64,000 nucleotides of DNA. Source: Bacteroidota bacterium. Its GTDB lineage: Bacteria; Bacteroidota; Bacteroidia; B-17B0; Aurantibacillaceae. Positions within the stretch are counted from its first letter, which is position 1. The number at the start of each line of letters is the position of its first letter. Below the pieces are notes generated by a model that worked only from the letters and a program-made list of their open reading frames with translations, was not told where the DNA came from and did no database searches. Positions 60,710 to 64,000 of this stretch are shown piece after piece. The stretch is taken from assembly GCA_020403265.1 (NCBI GenBank), contig JADBXZ010000011.1, forward strand, positions 1 to 64,000, written 5' to 3'. Both the position numbers and the translations under genes were made by a program.

Positions 60710-61978
60710 ATGAAAAAACCAATAACCACTTTATTAATGGGTTTGACAAGTTGTTTGCTTGCTCAAACGCCAAAGTTGCAGATTTCGCTCACCTCACACA
60801 ACGAACCTACACCCATGGAAACATACACATCTGCCTCAGTGTACAATCCAGTAAAAGACACCCTAAAACGCATTGTTGATATTGTTCATGCTAAAAACGC
60901 AAAATACAATATGCAATTAATGCCTAACTTTATTCAAGGTGCTTTAGTACATCAATCGGCGGCCACCAGCACTAATGATATTATTGAGTATGCGTATAAA
61001 ATCGGTGGGGTACCAGGAAATGTTGTAGAGATTGACCCACGATACAAAACAACAACGTTATATAATATTGCAGATGTAAGTTACTCTATTAATTTAACGG
61101 GTGCTCAATCTAGCAGCGTTGTAGGTGGTTTTGTACATTTTAATCAAACCGGACAATATACTGCTGGAGATTGGACCCCATATACATCACCTATTACTGC
61201 GCAAAACACAAGTACATATACATGGAAAGCAAATATCATGTGGGGAGCAGGAAGTCTACCTCCACACACAAAAGATGCTAACAACTATGGTAATTGGAAA
61301 CCAAGAGGTAAAAGCGATTCAATTGATTTTTATTGCCACGATCCTGCTCAAACCATTTGGTTGCAAGGCAATGGTTGTGCTTGGGTTTTAACTCCAACAA
61401 CCAACGTTAATCAAATGATTGCTGATATTAGAAGTGAGGCTACAAAAATTGTAAACGGAACTTATCCTAGTAATAAATTTTATAATGGGAACTTAATGAT
61501 CAATTTTAAAGATTTTGGAACGAGTACCGTAGTTCCAACATTTCAGATGCCGGTTGTTCTTTCACGCGTGTTAGATTCTATTAATGTTTTAGTTAGTCAA
61601 GGGAAAGCTGAATTCAGAACCATTACTCAAAAACAAGCTGCGTTTGCAGCATGGAGTGCAAGTACGGGAATAGCCTATTCTCAATGGCAGTGCGGACAAA
61701 CTACAACACTAGCCGCAACTTGTAATATGACTGGGCTTGAGAAAAGACAAAAAGATAATTTCGTTATCTCACCAAATCCTACCAGTAAGTCATTCATAAT
61801 AAAAGGCCTTCAAAACCAACAACACTATACAATTGAAATCCTTGATGCTATGGGAAGACTTTTTATGAAAGAAGAAATAGTGTTTTTAAACGAAAGAGAG
61901 TTAAGTTTGGAACGTTTTAATCCTGGTCTTTATTACATAAGAATTGGCACTACAATTCATAAAATAGTAAAAGAGTAG
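60710..61978 (+). CDS. T9SS-secreted protein of unknown fold, possible hydrolase
   Basis: A 422-residue secreted protein. The signal peptide is at 1-19 (CLLAQ). Residues 20-340 form one domain that I do not recognise: ISLTSHNEPTPMETYTS at the first strand, LKRIVDIVHAKNAKYNMQLMPNFIQGAL, DIIEYAYKIGGVPGNVVEIDPR, and VLSRVLDSINVLVSQGKAEFRTITQKQAAFAAW at the end. The alternation of strands and helices, with conserved-looking His/Glu/Asp at the strand ends, could be a TIM-barrel or polysaccharide-deacetylase-like barrel. Residues 348-422 are a T9SS sorting domain (FVISPNPTSKSFIIK ... LDAMGRLFMKEE ... GLYYIRI). A strong terminator follows at 61992. Confidence 0.82.
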   Translation: MKKPITTLLMGLTSCLLAQTPKLQISLTSHNEPTPMETYTSASVYNPVKDTLKRIVDIVHAKNAKYNMQLMPNFIQGALVHQSAATSTNDIIEYAYKIGGVPGNVVEIDPRYKTTTLYNIADVSYSINLTGAQSSSVVGGFVHFNQTGQYTAGDWTPYTSPITAQNTSTYTWKANIMWGAGSLPPHTKDANNYGNWKPRGKSDSIDFYCHDPAQTIWLQGNGCAWVLTPTTNVNQMIADIRSEATKIVNGTYPSNKFYNGNLMINFKDFGTSTVVPTFQMPVVLSRVLDSINVLVSQGKAEFRTITQKQAAFAAWSASTGIAYSQWQCGQTTTLAATCNMTGLEKRQKDNFVISPNPTSKSFIIKGLQNQQHYTIEILDAMGRLFMKEEIVFLNERELSLERFNPGLYYIRIGTTIHKIVKE

Positions 61979-61991
61979 TTTTATATCAATA

Positions 61992-62022
61992 AAAAAAGCA
62001 TTAGGTTTTCTAATGCTTTTTT
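61992..62022. terminator. Strong bidirectional terminator
   Basis: AAAAAAGCATTAG pairs with CTAATGCTTTTTT around GTTTT. The A- and T-tracts on both sides let it work in both directions. It lies 13 bases after the stop of 60710-61978. Confidence 0.9.
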
Positions 62023-62052
62023 ATTTTTTAACTTTAATGCTATTTATCCCAT

Positions 62053-62082
62053 TTTATTCATTTGGTTTTCCAAATGAATAAA
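62053..62082. repeat. Perfect 13-bp inverted repeat with TTTT loop
   Basis: TTTATTCATTTGG pairs with CCAAATGAATAAA around TTTT. No strong T-tract follows on the plus strand, so the role is unclear. It lies between a terminator and a copy of the palindromic repeat described at 62172. Confidence 0.6.
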
Positions 62083-62171
62083 CGATGTAAGAAAATCAAC
62101 CATTTGCTTAGAAATACCTGAAACCCAAAAGGTGATTTTCTAAATCGGGCTTGCCTGCAATAAGCAGGACA

Positions 62172-62230
62172 AACCCAACTAATGCAGTTAGTTCGGCTCA
62201 TGCTTCGCCTTCTAATGCATAAATTGGATT
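62172..62230. repeat. Divergent copy of the palindromic repeat at 53403
   Basis: AACCCAACTAATGCAGTTAG begins the copy and TTCTAATGCATAAATTGGATT, written here as TTCTAATGCATAA then ATTGGATT, closes it. The 53403 copy has AACCCAGATTATGCAGTAG and TTCTAATGCATAATCTGGGTT in the same order. This copy has a longer centre (TTCGGCTCATGCTTCGCC) and mismatches between the arms. Confidence 0.5.
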
Positions 62231-62245
62231 TATATTATTACCAAC

Positions 62246-64000
62246 TTAATTAACTCCCGAGTTTTCAAATATTTTTTCGTTTAACAGTTCTATCAAATAC
62301 ACGCGTTTTCCATTATAGTTGGCAGTTAAAAACGCATCTGAATATCCAAGGTTTCTAACTTGAATTAAGTAATCATCTGCTTCTTGCCAGGTGTTAAAAC
62401 TTTTGTTTACTACAATAACTTGTATGTCACCATTAATCACCTCGGTTTGTTTACTCCCACCGTAGCGACTAAGTTTAGTGCTATTAAAGTTTTGCGGTTT
62501 ACGGTAAGCACCAACTTGTACGTAATAACTTAAACCAGGTAATGTTTTTGTTCCTATTTTATTTTTTAATCTTGCCCTTGGTGTTTCTCCGGTATTATTT
62601 GTTGCCGTTGCGTTGGCTGCATTTGTTTCATTTGTTGATGTGTTAACGGTGCCGGTAGATGCCATATTTCCTCCTCCTGAAGTGTTTTCAAACATACTTG
62701 GATCTAAGCTTTTTTTAACCGAGTCAGCATCTGTAATTTCTATAGTTTTATTTCTAGGTATTGTATCTCCATCACCAAAATTGATATTTATAATTTTTTC
62801 TGCGTAGCCTGTCACCTTAGAGGTTTGAATATTATATGATCTATCACCTAATACAGGATGATAGTAGTTAATTTTATAATTGTAGCCAGAGGGCAAACTA
62901 ACAAGGTAGTTACCTGAAGAGGCGTTGGAATTAAATTGACCAAAAGGCCTTCCGTTTTCTAAAAATACTTGAATCTTGCCATAGTATGGTTGACCGTTTT
63001 CTTTTAATCTACCTTTAATCACCGTTAGAATTGATTTTTTTGAACCAATTCCGGGTTCTACAACGTAAATATCCTTATCTCCCAAGCCACCCTCTCTAGC
63101 ACTTGAAAAGTAACCTTTTTTACCATCAGCAGACAGTACATAGTAAATATCATCATCTGTTGTGTTTAGCGGGTATCCAAGATTAACAGGCGCTTTCCAA
63201 ACACTATCTATTTCATCTAAGTTCGACATAAAAATATCATATCCGCCCATGCTATTGTGTCCCATAGAACTAAACACTAAAGTTCTTCCGTCGGGATGTA
63301 AAAATGGTGCGTCATCATCAAATTCTGTGTTTACAGTTTTACCCAGATTTTTAACTTTTCCCCATGAACCATCTTCCATCAATGTTGCTTCGTACAAGTC
63401 CCTTCCTCCAAATCCACCTGAGCGCTCACTTGCAAAAATAATTTTACGTTGAGAAGACGACATAGTGATACTTCCTTCCCAGCTTTTAGAGTTAACATCT
63501 CCTTTAAGCTTTTCCGGTTGCGAGTATTCTGTGCCCATTAGCTTACATTCATAAATGTCTCCTCCATCCTCTTCATTGGCCCTAAAGATCATGAGTTTCT
63601 GTCCGTCGTTACTAATAGCGATTACAGCATCATTTGAAACTGTGTTAATGTTTTGTAGTGTTCTAGGCTCTGACCAAGCTCCGTTTTTTTTCTGTGATAA
63701 CAATATGTCTTCAAAGTGTATCCCCTGTGGGTTTGGCCTGCCTAATAAATCTCTTAATCCACCCAGGCTTTTGATACCTCTATAGGTGATAAACATATTC
63801 TCTTCATCAGCGGTTAATATTGGCGCATATTCTGCAGCATTAGAATTTAATGGTGCGCCTACGTTCTGTATGTTTACTTTAACTGGATTGCTAACGAGAG
63901 TTAAAGCATTATCATTGTATTTATCTGTTAGCTTTAATGTTTTAATTTGGTCGTTTTTTAACTTTCCGTTTTTTAATAGACTTGCAATTAATTCTTTTGA
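62246..64000 (-). CDS. PD40 beta-propeller / SPOR-domain outer-membrane-associated protein, 5' end outside window
   Basis: The frame stays open to the last base of the window, so at least 584 residues are seen and the start lies beyond 64000; the ATG at 63796 is internal. The upstream part contains PLNSNAAEYAPILTADEENM, the first PD40 blade. PD40 (WD40-like) blades follow, with ISNDGQKLMIFRANEEDGGD, KIIFASERSGGFGGRDLY, HPDGRTLVFSSMGHNSMGGYDIF and SADGKKGYFSSAREGGLGDKDIY-type signatures. Then comes a CarboxypepD-like domain (VIKGRLKENGQPYYGKIQVF), an Asn/Thr-rich linker, and a C-terminal SPOR domain (LSYYVQVGAYRKPQNFNS ... QVIVVNKSFNTWQEADDYL). Relatives carry OmpA-like tails or PorE-like roles at the peptidoglycan; SPOR binds denuded glycan strands. 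Confidence 0.9.
   Translation of the reverse strand, partial: SKELIASLLKNGKLKNDQIKTLKLTDKYNDNALTLVSNPVKVNIQNVGAPLNSNAAEYAPILTADEENMFITYRGIKSLGGLRDLLGRPNPQGIHFEDILLSQKKNGAWSEPRTLQNINTVSNDAVIAISNDGQKLMIFRANEEDGGDIYECKLMGTEYSQPEKLKGDVNSKSWEGSITMSSSQRKIIFASERSGGFGGRDLYEATLMEDGSWGKVKNLGKTVNTEFDDDAPFLHPDGRTLVFSSMGHNSMGGYDIFMSNLDEIDSVWKAPVNLGYPLNTTDDDIYYVLSADGKKGYFSSAREGGLGDKDIYVVEPGIGSKKSILTVIKGRLKENGQPYYGKIQVFLENGRPFGQFNSNASSGNYLVSLPSGYNYKINYYHPVLGDRSYNIQTSKVTGYAEKIININFGDGDTIPRNKTIEITDADSVKKSLDPSMFENTSGGGNMASTGTVNTSTNETNAANATATNNTGETPRARLKNKIGTKTLPGLSYYVQVGAYRKPQNFNSTKLSRYGGSKQTEVINGDIQVIVVNKSFNTWQEADDYLIQVRNLGYSDAFLTANYNGKRVYLIELLNEKIFENSGVN

Noticed and set aside
63796-63796. ATG at 63796 as the start of the PD40/SPOR protein
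   Set aside because: The frame stays open to the window edge, and the upstream residues complete a PD40 blade, so the gene continues beyond the window.

Overview
The window reads as chromosomal DNA of an AT-rich, free-living member of the Bacteroidota, probably near the Flavobacteriales or a neighbouring order. The evidence is the gene families: type IX secretion (T9SS) C-terminal sorting domains on at least six proteins, two tandem PorP/SprF proteins, a GWxTD protein, PF14905-type and FecA-type outer-membrane receptors, an M43 cytophagalysin-like protease, and TPR/SpoIIE phosphatases with the DSIxYAKRIQ motif. Exact matches to the Bacteroidota -7 promoter element TAnnTTTG before many start codons agree. 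I cannot name a genus.

Positions 1-15604 look like an integron-style cassette array with no integrase in view. Seven complete, one left-truncated and one window-clipped copy of an attC-like site separate functionally unrelated genes. Each complete site begins near (R/C)YYYAAC, ends in GTTRKSN or a close variant, and has arms that pair over about 17-22 positions with frequent G-U wobble. Cassette genes usually stop 5-21 bases before a site and start 30-50 bases after the previous one. The cargo is a lipoprotein, a SpoIIE-type phosphatase, a C-type lectin-like T9SS protein, a cupin, a decayed hydrolase, a MntA/HepT toxin-antitoxin pair and a HxlR/NmrA/metallo-hydrolase module. Lying backwards in the array (912-6951) is a tight three-gene operon: an 1131-residue protein of unknown function, a 600-residue helical protein, and a 278-residue protein ending in a WHH-type HNH/EndoVII nuclease. 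This looks like an undescribed toxin-delivery module and is the strongest candidate for a new system.

From 15.6 to 25.8 kb there is a Crp/Fnr regulator followed by three envelope proteins, then an AraC regulator followed by a PDZ/hydrolase, outer-membrane barrel and M43 protease locus. From 25.9 to 38.5 kb there are housekeeping and envelope genes: lpdA, yjdM, methyltransferases, a GWxTD protein, an AI-2E family permease, a THUMP RNA methyltransferase, a TonB receptor with two cysteine-rich partners, a 17-residue tandem-repeat protein and hppD. From 39 to 47 kb a minus-strand run holds nadA, a MORN-like protein, a multi-PAS histidine kinase with its LytTR response regulator, a PspC protein and a coiled-coil exported protein.

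From 47.5 to 64 kb come rpiB, tandem PorP/SprF genes behind a perfect 20-bp palindrome, a B12-binding radical SAM protein, T9SS substrates, three related TPR signalling proteins (only one keeps its phosphatase domain), mnmG, and a PD40/SPOR outer-membrane protein cut by the window end. Two divergent copies of a palindromic repeat lie at 53.4 and 62.2 kb.
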